Shown one piece after another: positions 25,296 through 34,780 of a stretch of DNA of 64,000 nt. The stretch's first letter is position 1. The number at the start of each line of letters is the position of its first letter. The stretch comes from Mesostigma viride (lineage: Eukaryota; Streptophyta; Mesostigmatophyceae; Mesostigmatales; Mesostigmataceae). The notes under the pieces were generated by a model. The model had not been told where the DNA came from and searched no databases. It saw only the letters and a list, made by a program, of their open reading frames with translations. A program made the translations under genes and the position numbers. Location: the NCBI GenBank assembly GCA_009746045.1, contig RPFO01000312.1, forward strand, positions 4,187,832 to 4,251,831. The letters run 5' to 3'.

Positions 25296-25573
25296 ATCCC
25301 TCCCTCCCTCCCTCCCTCCCTCCCTCCCTCCCTCCCTCCCTCCCTCCCTCCCTCCCTCCCTCCCTCCCTCCCTCCCTCCCTCCCTCCCTCCCTCCCTCCC
25401 TCCCTCCTCCCTCCCTCCCTCCCTCCCTCCCTCCCTCCCTCCCTCCCTCCCTCCCACCCTCCCTCCCTCCCTCCCTCCCTCCCTCCCTCCCTCCCTCCAT
25501 CCATCCCTCCGCCCGCCCTTCCGCCCTTCCGCCCTTCCGCCCACCCACCCGTCCGTCCGTCCCTCCATCCATC
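25240..25573. repeat. Tetranucleotide microsatellite, mainly (CCCT)n
   Basis: (CCAG)n at about 25260-25294, then (CCCT)n for about 200 bp with two slips, then CATC-, CGCCCTTC- and CCGT-type variants. The proline/serine-rich and glycine/arginine-rich open frames on both strands are artefacts of this repeat. Confidence 0.97.
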
Positions 25574-25620
25574 GGGGTTCATGCTCCGTGACTTCCCAAC
25601 AGGAGCACGAGTTTAATTAA
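25574..25620 (+). mobile_element. LINE 3'-end remnant with terminal hairpin
   Basis: TGCTCCGTGACTTCCCAACA then GGAGCACGAGTT closely matches the 3' end of the element at 14073-14787, including the TGCTCC...GGAGCA stem. Nothing else of the element is present. Confidence 0.7.
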
Positions 25621-26533
25621 ACAGCTAATTTTTTCGACAAGTCGGTGCGCGGACAAGAAGTAGCTAACTTTGATTGCGTGCGAGTCGGAACTGAATTGAA
25701 TTGAATTCGGTCTCGTGCAAGTCGGTGAAAACGAAGTTAATTGGAGCGCTGTCAAAGTCAAAGTAAGAAAAAACTAATCACGTTCGAAGAGCAAATCAAT
25801 ATTATTTGAGACAGCCATATCTAGGTCGTCTCCTTGATATCTAGACTGCGAATGGATAAATAAATGGGGTATCCCAAAAATGACACAAATTGTATATGCT
25901 AGGACATATTCTGTTCTAGACTACAGGTCCTGCACAATGCCAGGACCTCGGTATGCCGTTGACAAATACAAGGCAGCGGATGGCGACCCTTGGTCTTCCC
26001 AAGTCTCAGGGCCGCCTGCACATCCTTGGCTGTGTAAACATGCCTTGCACAACGGTCACGCCGGTAAGAATCAAAGCCAGCAGGCCCAGCATGCCAACTG
26101 GCCACGTTAAACTAACCTTGATACTATACACTCCAAACTGCCTGCATCTCCTTTGCGTTGCCACATCACTCGTGCCATCATGCGCCCCAGCGATGCCGGC
26201 CCAACACTTCCCTCGGCTCGGCTCAAAGTTATATAGAGAGGCCGCTTGCCCCTCCTCTCGCGCTGCTTGCCATGCCGCATGCGCCGGCAAGTACCTAGGC
26301 AGCGCTATCTCTCCCCATCATCCCCCCCTTTCGCCACTTTGCTCCCCCATGGCCCCCACCTCACCTCGGCGCGACCCTAGCTCCTTTGGCCCTCCACCCT
26401 CACGCCAAGTTATTGAGCCCCCCCTCGTCCTTGGTGTCCTTGTTCTTGTCACACCTTACTGGGCATCCTTCGTCTTGGCCTTCTTCATGGATCTCTCCTC
26501 GAGTCACCCCCCCGCCCTTTCCGCTCACACTGA
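25621..26533. other. Intergenic, nothing recognised apart from a copied LRR gene tail
   Basis: Near 26461-26490 the minus strand carries a second copy of the Lys-rich 3' end of the neighbouring LRR gene (reads KKAKTKDAQ then stop). The rest holds no feature I can support. Confidence 0.45.
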
Positions 26534-27616
26534 CTACTTGGCGTCCTTCTTCTTGGCCTTCTTCTTGGGCTTCTTCTTGCGCCCCGCGATGATGCTGTTG
26601 ATGTTCTCGGCTGCCACCCGGCCGATGCGCTCGGTGAGCCGGAACATGACCACGCTCTCCTTGGCCGCTACGTATGGTAGAAATAGCATCGCGCCGCGCG
26701 TGCCGATCGGGTTGTAGTTGAGGTCAACGTGCGTCAGGCTGTTGTTGGCCATGAAGCTGTCGCGTAATATCTCCAGCGGCTCAAGCGTCTCGTCCAGGTC
26801 GTTGGACGCAAGGTTTAAAACTTTAATGGAGGCCGATTCGGCGATGGCACGGCCAATCACAGCACAGCCCTCGCCGCGCAGGTTGTTGCCCTGCAGGTTC
26901 AGGTCCTGCAGCTTCACCACCACGAGCGGGTCAAACAGTTCCGCGATAACCTTGGCTCCTTCCACGGTGAGGCTGTTGTAGCCCAGGTTGAGGCGCTCAA
27001 GGCTTGCGCAGCGGAAGAGGCCGCCGCGGATCAGCGTGGTGATGCCCGCGTCGCCCAGGTGATTGTGGTCTAAAGATAGAACCTTGAGCTGGACGCCCGC
27101 CACCGACGTGACGCCGCCGAGCAGCTTGAGCCCGTGGTGGCTGATGGTCGCAGTGCACGGCACAGGGACGACGGGGGACCCTGGCTGCTCGTCGTTGCTC
27201 TCGATCGACGCCCTGATATGGCGCTCGCCCCCGTCGTTGGTGATCTCCAGCAGCTTGAGCTTGGTGCCGATCGACCACTTCTCGGCGCCTGCGGACAGCA
27301 GGTCGCAGATGGCGGCCACCCCTTCATCCCCGATGGCGCAGCGCCAGAAGCACAGGTTGCGGCAGTAGGGGTAGCCAGCCAGTGCGTCGACGATGGCACG
27401 GACGCCCTCGGGGCCCATCAGCTCATCTCTCACCACGACTTTTTCGACCAGTTTGAAGCCCTCTATACTATTTTCTATTAGCTGAAGCAGCGGCTCGTAC
27501 GGCTTTATTTTTAGACCCCGGCAGGCAGCCCGGTATGCCAGATGGTAGGCAGTGGCCGAATAGGAAGCCTCCAACTGCTTCGCGGTGGGTCCTTTCTTTT
27601 CTTCTTTTGGAGGCAT
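26534..27616 (-). CDS. Leucine-rich-repeat protein, ribonuclease-inhibitor type, single exon
   Basis: An uninterrupted 360-codon frame from ATG at 27614-27616 to TAG at 26534-26536. Residues 1-12 are Lys-rich (MPPKEEKKGPTA). Residues about 80-310 hold repeats of the type L-x-x-L-x-L-x-x-N-x-L-x-x-x-G (KVLSLDHNHLGDAG, ERLNLGYNSLTVEGA, QDLNLQGNNLRGEG, KVLNLASNDL, THVDLNYNPIGTRGA). The tail is strongly basic (GRKKKPKKKAKKKDAK). Such proteins are protein-binding scaffolds; no enzyme domain or signal peptide is seen and the partner is unknown. The lack of introns contrasts with the heavily split neighbours and could mean retroposition or recent gain. Confidence 0.9.
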   Translation of the reverse strand: MPPKEEKKGPTAKQLEASYSATAYHLAYRAACRGLKIKPYEPLLQLIENSIEGFKLVEKVVVRDELMGPEGVRAIVDALAGYPYCRNLCFWRCAIGDEGVAAICDLLSAGAEKWSIGTKLKLLEITNDGGERHIRASIESNDEQPGSPVVPVPCTATISHHGLKLLGGVTSVAGVQLKVLSLDHNHLGDAGITTLIRGGLFRCASLERLNLGYNSLTVEGAKVIAELFDPLVVVKLQDLNLQGNNLRGEGCAVIGRAIAESASIKVLNLASNDLDETLEPLEILRDSFMANNSLTHVDLNYNPIGTRGAMLFLPYVAAKESVVMFRLTERIGRVAAENINSIIAGRKKKPKKKAKKKDAK

Positions 27617-28416
27617 GCTGGCGCGGCTTACAATGAAACACTACGTGCACCTCGTCATTTCCTGTCAGACTTCGCCTCACGAGCTTCGATGGCGGATACC
27701 TTCCACGGAGTTTGCAGATATTAGAATGACCGCGTTGGTCAACTCTTGCTCATTCGGCTTTCCTCCGCCTCAGAGGCCATCACTTTCACCTGCTCACGGC
27801 GCTAGCAATGTCTCACTCGCGGTTCTGTGCGCATGGAAACGCAGGCATTGGACCGTGAAGCGCGAGCCCCAGACTTTTCCTGGTAGTCTTGACAACTGCC
27901 TTTCTAAATACGCGAATAGTCATCGTGAAAACACGGAAATGGTAATGCGGTGTTTGATGCGCGTTTAATACATCCTTTAGGTTCACTACATGCCCATTTT
28001 ACTATAATCAGAGAGTTTTCTGGTTCAGCGGGGTCAGCAAGTCCGCCATGGATCTGTGTTTGTACGTGCTGGCAGTGTTATCATTTTGCAGACCTACGTC
28101 CCGCATATTTATTTTTGACATAATAATGGACGTACAGGTGCAGGCTACGGGTTACCGCCCAGCAAACTCTGCTAGTCACAGACGTTGAAAAAGTAAAAAC
28201 CCAGACGTTCGACAAGTCGTTCCTACTGTAGAGCAGAAACAGATGCGCTACTACTGTACGAAGGCGTGGGACACAACAACAACGACGTCGAAGCGACGCG
28301 GGCGGGAAATGGCTTGCGGCGCGCAAGCTGGAGACCAAAGCTGTTCTAAAAAAAAGGGCAGATTTACAGGCGGATGGGCGGCACGACGGGGGTTGGGCGC
28401 TCACTCCCGAGTCGTA
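27617..28416. other. 5' flank of the LRR gene, no other gene seen
   Basis: Upstream of the LRR start on the minus strand, so its promoter should lie here. No repeat or RNA gene was recognised. Confidence 0.4.
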
Positions 28417-28494
28417 CGGCGTGCCCTTTTCCAGGTAAATAGGTGTACGTTTATTCCAAATATAGCCAGTAGTTAATCCCTGCTCGGCGTGCCC
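28417..28494 (-). mobile_element. Second, diverged LINE 3' tail beside the main copy
   Basis: CGGCGTGCCCTTTT (28417-28430) followed by CC-GGT-AAAT-GGTGT-GTTTATT-type sequence is repeated, with changes, from 28485. This suggests a very short 5'-truncated copy, or a tandem 3'-end duplication, next to the LINE 3' end. Confidence 0.5.
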
Positions 28495-28609
28495 TTTTTT
28501 TTTTCCGGTGAAATGGGTGTTAGTTTATTTCCATATAACAGTTAAGGTGACCCAGGTATGCCAAAAATAGCCTGAAATGCCTAGTTGTGCCTAAATTGGG
28601 GTGCCCGCA

Positions 28610-29455
28610 TTAATAAGGCGCGCCGTGCGACCAAGGTAGCCAGTGTACTGTAGATATATCGTCATCCGGCACAAGTGTAAAGACCTGGTTCATGCCCATG
28701 AGTGCATGGAAGACTTCCAGTGGGCTGGGGGTGTCATTGTTAGGGCCCGGGTCCCATACTTTGTGTTGTTCCGTCGCCAGGAGCCAGTAACGACGCATAG
28801 CCAGGTTCCAAGAGGAGATAAACCGGCGGACCACGGCACCTCTCGTGTACGCGGCACGTAACTTGAATACGGTCTCGTTGCGAACTTGCCATATGGTGTG
28901 AAGCATCGTCGTGCGTAGCCATATCCATGCCATCTGGTTGGCTGTGAGGCTCGCGTCCCGTAATCCCGTGATGCCGAAAATAACCGTAGATAGTGTGACG
29001 GTGGTGGGGGGAGCTGTAATAGCCATCCACTTGGCCCATATACCCAGCAGCCATTGCCAAACCCCTGCGAGTTGGCAGTCCAGAAATCTGTGCTCAATTG
29101 TTTCATCTGGAAAGTTGCATAAGCACGCCGCCGCGTGGGAGTACCGGTGGTGCAATTGGGAATTGACCCCGATGGCCCGATGCATAAGCAGGTGCTGGAC
29201 GTCGGTGGCCCGTTTGTCAACCAATGGGTGATCAACTGCCAAGGTAATGTTCTTGATCCAGGTGTAGCCCGGCCACTCGGGGTGCCAGCGCAGGCGACCC
29301 GGGTGCATCCTATGATTTTTATGTAGAAGTAGCCGGTATCCCCAGTCTGCCGTGTACTCGAAAAGGCACTTCGTCATGGGGTGCCGCCAGATGTGAGGAC
29401 CCACCCAAATTCTAGCGGGTCTAGAGCAAGCGTGTCCAGCGCCCCTTGCCAACAT
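28610..29455 (-). pseudogene. LINE C-terminal zinc-binding (zf-RVT-like) region
   Basis: ACLCNFPDETIEHRFLDCQ matches the C-x-x-C...E-x-x-x-H-x-x-x-x-C signature of reverse-transcriptase zinc-binding regions. It is preceded by WPGYTWIKNI and followed by a W-rich tail (WQWLLGIWAKW, ARRYWLLATEQ-like) ending near 28610. Confidence 0.8.
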
Positions 29456-29580
29456 GTAGCCATGTGGTGTCGCGTATCACTGTGGTGGGGTCCAGGGGTA
29501 ACATGCACGCCTGTGACAGTGACCACGGGACCACTCGAATGCGGTGACATTGAATGCTGGAATGTAGGCGTACGATGTAA

Positions 29581-30267
29581 TCAATTTGCCGAGAAGTCCT
29601 TGACCGTCGGTGTCTCCTGGAGCAATTGTATGGTAACGCCCGTCGACGCGACCGCAACGATGCAGCCCTTATGTACGGACGTGTCGCGATCCGGGTAATA
29701 GCTCACCCATTCCCCGACTTGTAGGGGTTTGCGCGGGTTGTCATGAGGGTATGCCATCCTGCGGGAATTGCTTGTAGAAGGTTGTCCCAAGCTGGTCGGC
29801 TGGGCATGTTTGCGATCCACGCGCTGATTTCCGTGTATGTTAGAGGCGATATCGGTCACCGTCAGCCGCGTATAAATCGATGATTCGCGTAACCGGCGGG
29901 TGGCCGTCAAAAAGCCCTCATATGGGTTGCGGCCGCTTAAAACACCAAACACATTATGCTCACTATCGCGCAGCAAATCATTGAAATATAATGGTTGGCG
30001 TGCCACCTCTTCCCGCGTGGTAGGGTGAGCAATTCTGTCCGGTTTTAGGTTCTTATAACCTTTCCACATACGTGCCCAGTACCATGATAAGCCTTTATAC
30101 GAAGTGAGCGCACATGTAAGTATTGCTGCCCCCAAGTGCCATGATGTACCATTGTGTGGGTATAGGTTGTGGCGAAAGCTTCTTGTGCCAACATACAACC
30201 AGGGTGTGCGTTTACGCCTATGAAAGCGGTTAGGATCTGTTTGGTGTACACTGACCATAAACGCCAC
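29581..30267 (-). pseudogene. LINE segment between the reverse transcriptase and zinc-finger regions
   Basis: The frame contains WYWARMWKGYKNLKPDR, ARQPLYFNDLL and then VGEWVSYYPDRD...GCIVAVASTGVTIQLL. The PLYFN stretch is usual between thumb and C-terminus in L1-like elements. The V-G-E-W-V...G-C-I-V-A-V stretch looks like a small SH3/Tudor-like barrel. That is inference. Confidence 0.6.
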
Positions 30268-31555
30268 TCCATATTATGTAAGCCCAAGCCTCCTTGAACC
30301 CATGGCATATAGGACATGTCCCGATCGATCCATCCCGGCACCGTGTGTGTTATGATACCCTGCTGTTTCCAAACAAAATTGCTGCCGATTCGTTGGATGA
30401 TCTTGGTGGTGTACTCGTTAGGTGGGTGACCTTGGCAGTAGTAGAGCACTTTGGAGAATAACATTTGGTTGGTGAGGAGGACCCTGCCCCGTAGGCTGAG
30501 ACGGGGAACCGCTGCCCATCTTGATGCCGCTTGGAGCATGCCTGTGAGTTTGCCACTGTGTGTTGTGTTGTCATACAAAAAGGTGGGGTGTTCAGCAAGA
30601 CGTCCATCCATAGTGCAGCCGATAGGGCAGTTGTGTAATAGGTGGTGACCGTCTGGCTGGACCCATGTCACAGGCAGATTAGGGAGTGATAAGCGGGGGG
30701 AGGATCCTCTCCCGATGTGCAGCCCCGTGGACTTTTGCACGTTACACCGCTGTTGAGAGGCCATAGAGTATGTCGTGATATTCTCCATGATAGCATGCAC
30801 ATCGGTAGTGGAGGTACAGACATTAGTGGTGTCATCAACATAAGCAGTTTGGAACAAACCTCGCGGTTTACCTTGGATGGGGAAGCCCCTGATCCTGTTG
30901 TCGCGAGCGTGCAAAAAGAACAGCCCGGCATGCGCAAGAAGAAACAGGAGCGGGGACATGCAGTCGCCTTGTGGGAGTGACCTAGAGCTAGTGCCTGTGC
31001 GTGAGAAGTGCCCGTTTAGGAGTAGGGTCCATGAGAGCGATTTAATCATACCGATGGTGACATGCGTGAAAGTGCCACCAAATCCGAAACCGCGCAATGT
31101 CTTCTCGAGGTAGTCCCAACACATGCGGTCAAAAGCTTTTTTGAAATCCCAAATAGTATGATGCCGAGTATGTTGTGGCGCCACGCTTTTTCCACTATGT
31201 CCATAAGCATGGTAATGCTATCGTTTATGTGTAGGTTAGCGCGGAAGCCGACTTGTTCCGGACCGATTAGGTCGTCGAGTACTGTGTAAATGCGTAGTTG
31301 TAGTATTTTACTGATGATTTTGTACGCAACCGTGAGTAGTCGTATGGGACGGTAGTTTTGCCATTGAGTTTTAGACCCCTTTTTAAATATGAGGATTAGT
31401 GCGGTTTCTGCCCAGTTGCCAGGGACGATACCTGTGCGCCATACTTCGAGGACGCATTTGTAAAAGCCGGCAGAAAGGTCGGGCCAAAACTTCCTCCAAA
31501 ATTCTACAGGGATGCCGTCCACGCCGGGTGCACTGCCGAGTTTGATTTTGAGCAT
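30045..31555 (-). pseudogene. LINE reverse transcriptase region with one frameshift
   Basis: The first frame (31555 to about 31150) holds APGVDGIPVEFW, LIFKKGSKTQWQNYRPIRLL and GFRANLHINDS. The second frame (about 31150 to 30045) holds FKKAFDRMCWDYLEK, SLPQGDCMSPLLF and the catalytic AYVDDTTN, then thumb-like sequence. A single frameshift near 31150 separates the two. Confidence 0.9.
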
Positions 31556-31716
31556 AGCAGCCTGTGTCTCAGCTTGTGTGGGTGTCTGATCTAGTTCTTG
31601 CTGCTGCGTGGTGGTGAGGCGCCGTGGTATCGCCTGAAGGACTTGGTGGATAGCTTGAGGTGCTTGAGGGTGCGGTTTACTTCGGAATAGCTTCGTAAAA
31701 TATTGATGACCGCTGT

Positions 31717-32838
31717 TTAGTATGGAATGGGTGTCGTGTGGATGCCCTGGTCGTCGTGAATTTCTGTTATCAGCGTGTGTGTTCGTTGCTTGGGGAGGAG
31801 TGCAAAATATTCTTTATTCATTTTTTCCCCCGTTGTGTGCCACCAAAGGTTTTCCGCATCTATGGCGTTAGCGTGTCTTTCGTATCGCAGTTTGTCCAAG
31901 GCTAGCTGGGCTTGTTGCAATTTCGCCATGTCATAAGTATTGAGTGTTTGCTTAAGTTGTAGACGGTTGACAATACGTTCATAACATCGGTATTCATGGC
32001 CTTTCTGTTGTCTGAGCTCAGCAGTGTATTTCTTGGAAAGTTGCAATACATGTTGTAGGCCGGCTTGCATCCATCGACAATGATCGGTATAGTGAGGGAT
32101 GCTGGCCACCCACTCTCGCCAAAAAGCTTTTACTTGAGCCGTGAATGTTTGATCCCTCAATAAGTCTCGGTTGAAGCGGGGGATACCGGGTCCCCGCGTC
32201 GGTGGGGTGTGGTGCGTTAAGGTGATAATACAAGGGTAGTGGTCCGAAAGAGTGATAGAGCGATCTACCCTAGCATGACATACAAGGTCCGCCCAAGCGT
32301 GCGTGGCATAGATTCTGTCTAGACGGCGTGTGATGCGGTGACCGTCGCGTGTTGCAAGCCAAGTGTGGTCGTTGTCCCTGGAGCGCAGTAGGTCGTGTAG
32401 GTTAAGCTCTAGTAGCTGTTCGTGAAAGGGGTTTGTACGTGATTGAGGGTGCGCCGCCATGTCTAGATTGAAATCACCCATCAATATGATCTCCAGGCCG
32501 TGGGAAATAATGGCGTGGATCATCTGAAACATGTCTTTGAAAAAATTATGTTGTTCAGTTGGGTCGGTTGGGGCGTAAATTGAAAGAAGGTACCCCTGCT
32601 TGCTACCCCAGGTGATGTGCTGTCGTACCCAGCGGCCTTGCCATTGAGCCGCCGCCGTATCTACCGGTTGGGACCAAGTGTGGCAGGTGAGGTGTGAGGA
32701 AGCCGTTTTACGGTATTGAATCAAAGCTGTGCCCCCCTGGGTTCCTCGCGCCCAGGCCCAGCGACTCTCACTATTAGGAGCTAGTGCTCTCACTGCTTTG
32801 TTGGCCGTGACCCCCGGGCCTTGAATTTTATGCTCTTG
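31717..32838 (-). pseudogene. LINE endonuclease (APE-type) region, N-terminus missing
   Basis: Open from the element edge at 32838: QEHKI, TQGGTALIQY, IYAPTDPTEQ, LMGDFNLDM, RRLDRIYAT and LSDHYPCII follow in the order of the exonuclease-endonuclease-phosphatase fold, including the catalytic GDFN and SDH motifs. The N-terminal N-x-NG segment is lost. A Lys/Gln-rich linker of about 150 residues follows. Confidence 0.9.
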
Positions 32839-32852
32839 CGGCGTGCCCTTTT

Positions 32853-34780
32853 ATATTCAGCCTTCAGTTTGACGAGTGACCTCCACTCTCCAGTGACCTG
32901 TGGGCTGTGTGCTACGGAGCCTGCTGGTGTGCTACACAACAGTACGTTTCTCCCGCGTGGATGACGTTGAGTCGAGTTGATTTGAGTTTATTGACTTATT
33001 CCCGCGCCGGCGTACTGACTACCGGGCGAGTACCGACAGGGTTATTAATGCAGTACTGTAGTGGATCCAACGGCTGGTCCTGCCTTATTATGGGGGAGTT
33101 GAGTTATTAATTATGGGGGAGTGTGGGGATGTTTATTCCCGCGCCGGCCTTATGGGGGGGTGGCAAACAAGGTGCGAGCGTTGAGGTACTTGACCCCTAC
33201 ATAAACTAGTCCGAACTACGCGAGCAACGGCCTCGTTGCCGTGCCTAGCTTACTTCAGAGCCAATTATTAATGAGTTGAAACATCAGAGCAGCTGCAGAC
33301 AGTACAACAGGGTGAAATGCTGGATTCTCCAATGGCTGGTCGCCGGGAGCTGGATGAGACGTGAGTCCAATCACAACAAGCGCATTGTGACACGTGGTCG
33401 CTACTCGCTGGCCCAAGGTGAACGTCAGCCTTAATGAAATCGTGTCCTGCACGAAAGCTAGGGCCTGCGTTCCTGAGCAGTGCGACACTGACACGAACAT
33501 CATAGCGAATTACTAAGCACATCCTCGACATCACCGTGAATTTTTCACAACTGGACGTACTGATAGTTGTTTATCCGAAGTCCAAGGATATCTGACCTGA
33601 TAATTAATCTTGAAAGATGTCGGAGTCTCTAATTTTGAACCATCCCGCCACGGATTCATGAGGTGCCGAGTCAGGCGCGCGCGGTCAACCAAGGTTTACG
33701 AACTAGGGTATTTTTAAAAATCTAATCCGGGGGAACCTGCAGCCTCCATCTGCGGGTTTTAACAGATGATTGCTCACATCAATGTGGCGGGTCCCATCGC
33801 TAATATTTAGCGTTGGACAACGCATCGACGCAGGTGGCATACAGCAATGTCGTCGGAAGAAAATGACTTGTTGGCCACGTCAGCTGCAGTGCAGGGCAAT
33901 GTAGTTTTGCCAGCAACGAAAGTGTCGTGGAAACATGCGCGTTCTTTATCCTGCAGCGCAAATGCTGTCGCTTCCTCGAGAATACGCCTGCCGTTTCGCT
34001 TCGAGATCGGCCTACCTAGCTTAAGGTACGCAATTTCATTTATTATTGCGGACTAAAATGTGTACCTGCACAGGCATCAACAGATGATAGGAATAATCCT
34101 GATCACGTCGGTTTATGTAATCGTTTTAAAACGAAAGCAACTCTTTGCCTGCGTCTGCTGCGGCCCACGTCCACTTTACTCGCCGTTTGTACCTTGCCAT
34201 TGGCCATGGGCATACATTCGGTGTCGGTCTGCAGCAGTACTTGGCTTGTAAAATAGACGCTTTCGTACTGTCATGTCCGTGTTGCTAGCCAATAGACCCC
34301 AGACGCGTTTGTCGGAAAACTCATATGCTCCTTACAACAAACCTGGTGGCAGCACCTATTTCTGGCTTTGACCCCTGCCATCGCCGATTTGCTGTTCACC
34401 GACACGGGTACAAGATTGGGCGTATGCAGGGCTTCCTCGCTTTTGGGTTCGGGGGCCTGTTAGTTTTGTTCCTTTTTATCGTACAGTCCGCGTTCCGCTG
34501 GCGGCTTTGTTTAACGATCATCTACTCCGTTAGAGTGAGGGTCGGCACTTCTATTCTTGCTCATTCCCCTGTGCTGTCCTGTTAATTCTGGTAATTTTGC
34601 ATCGATACGTAGGATTTGTACTGAATGCGTTGTGTGTTTCGTGTTGTTGTATGCTAGGCCCTGCCTGTACTGCCTGGACCACTGGACCCTATACAGTAGC
34701 AACACTATGGCGATCGGCTTGCGATAGTTATAGCACACTCATGATAATTGTAGCACACTCATCCGCATCTGGCAGCCAAG
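32853..34780. other. 5' flank of the kinase gene, one possible first exon
   Basis: No repeat family recognised. At 33847-34026 an open frame begins MSSEENDLLATSAAVQGNVV and ends at a good donor (AAG/GTACGC). It could be the first exon of the plus-strand kinase gene or of a separate gene. Support is weak. Confidence 0.3.

Larger units (their letters stand above)
28495..32838 (-). mobile_element. LINE (non-LTR retrotransposon), 4.3 kb, 5'-truncated, decayed
   Basis: It reads on the minus strand from 32838 to an A-tract (T10 on the plus strand at 28495-28504). A 14-bp direct repeat CGGCGTGCCCTTTT at 28485-28498 and 32839-32852 brackets it and is the probable target duplication. In order it shows an AP-type endonuclease beginning exactly at the QEHKIQ catalytic-Glu motif, a reverse transcriptase, and a zinc-binding C-terminus. 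Frameshifts break the long ORF. Target-primed reverse transcription that stopped early explains the missing start of the endonuclease and any ORF1. Confidence 0.92.

Noticed and set aside
25141..25620. Pro/Ser-rich and Gly/Arg/Glu-rich proteins at 25.2-25.6 kb
   Set aside because: They are artefacts of the CCCT tetranucleotide repeat.
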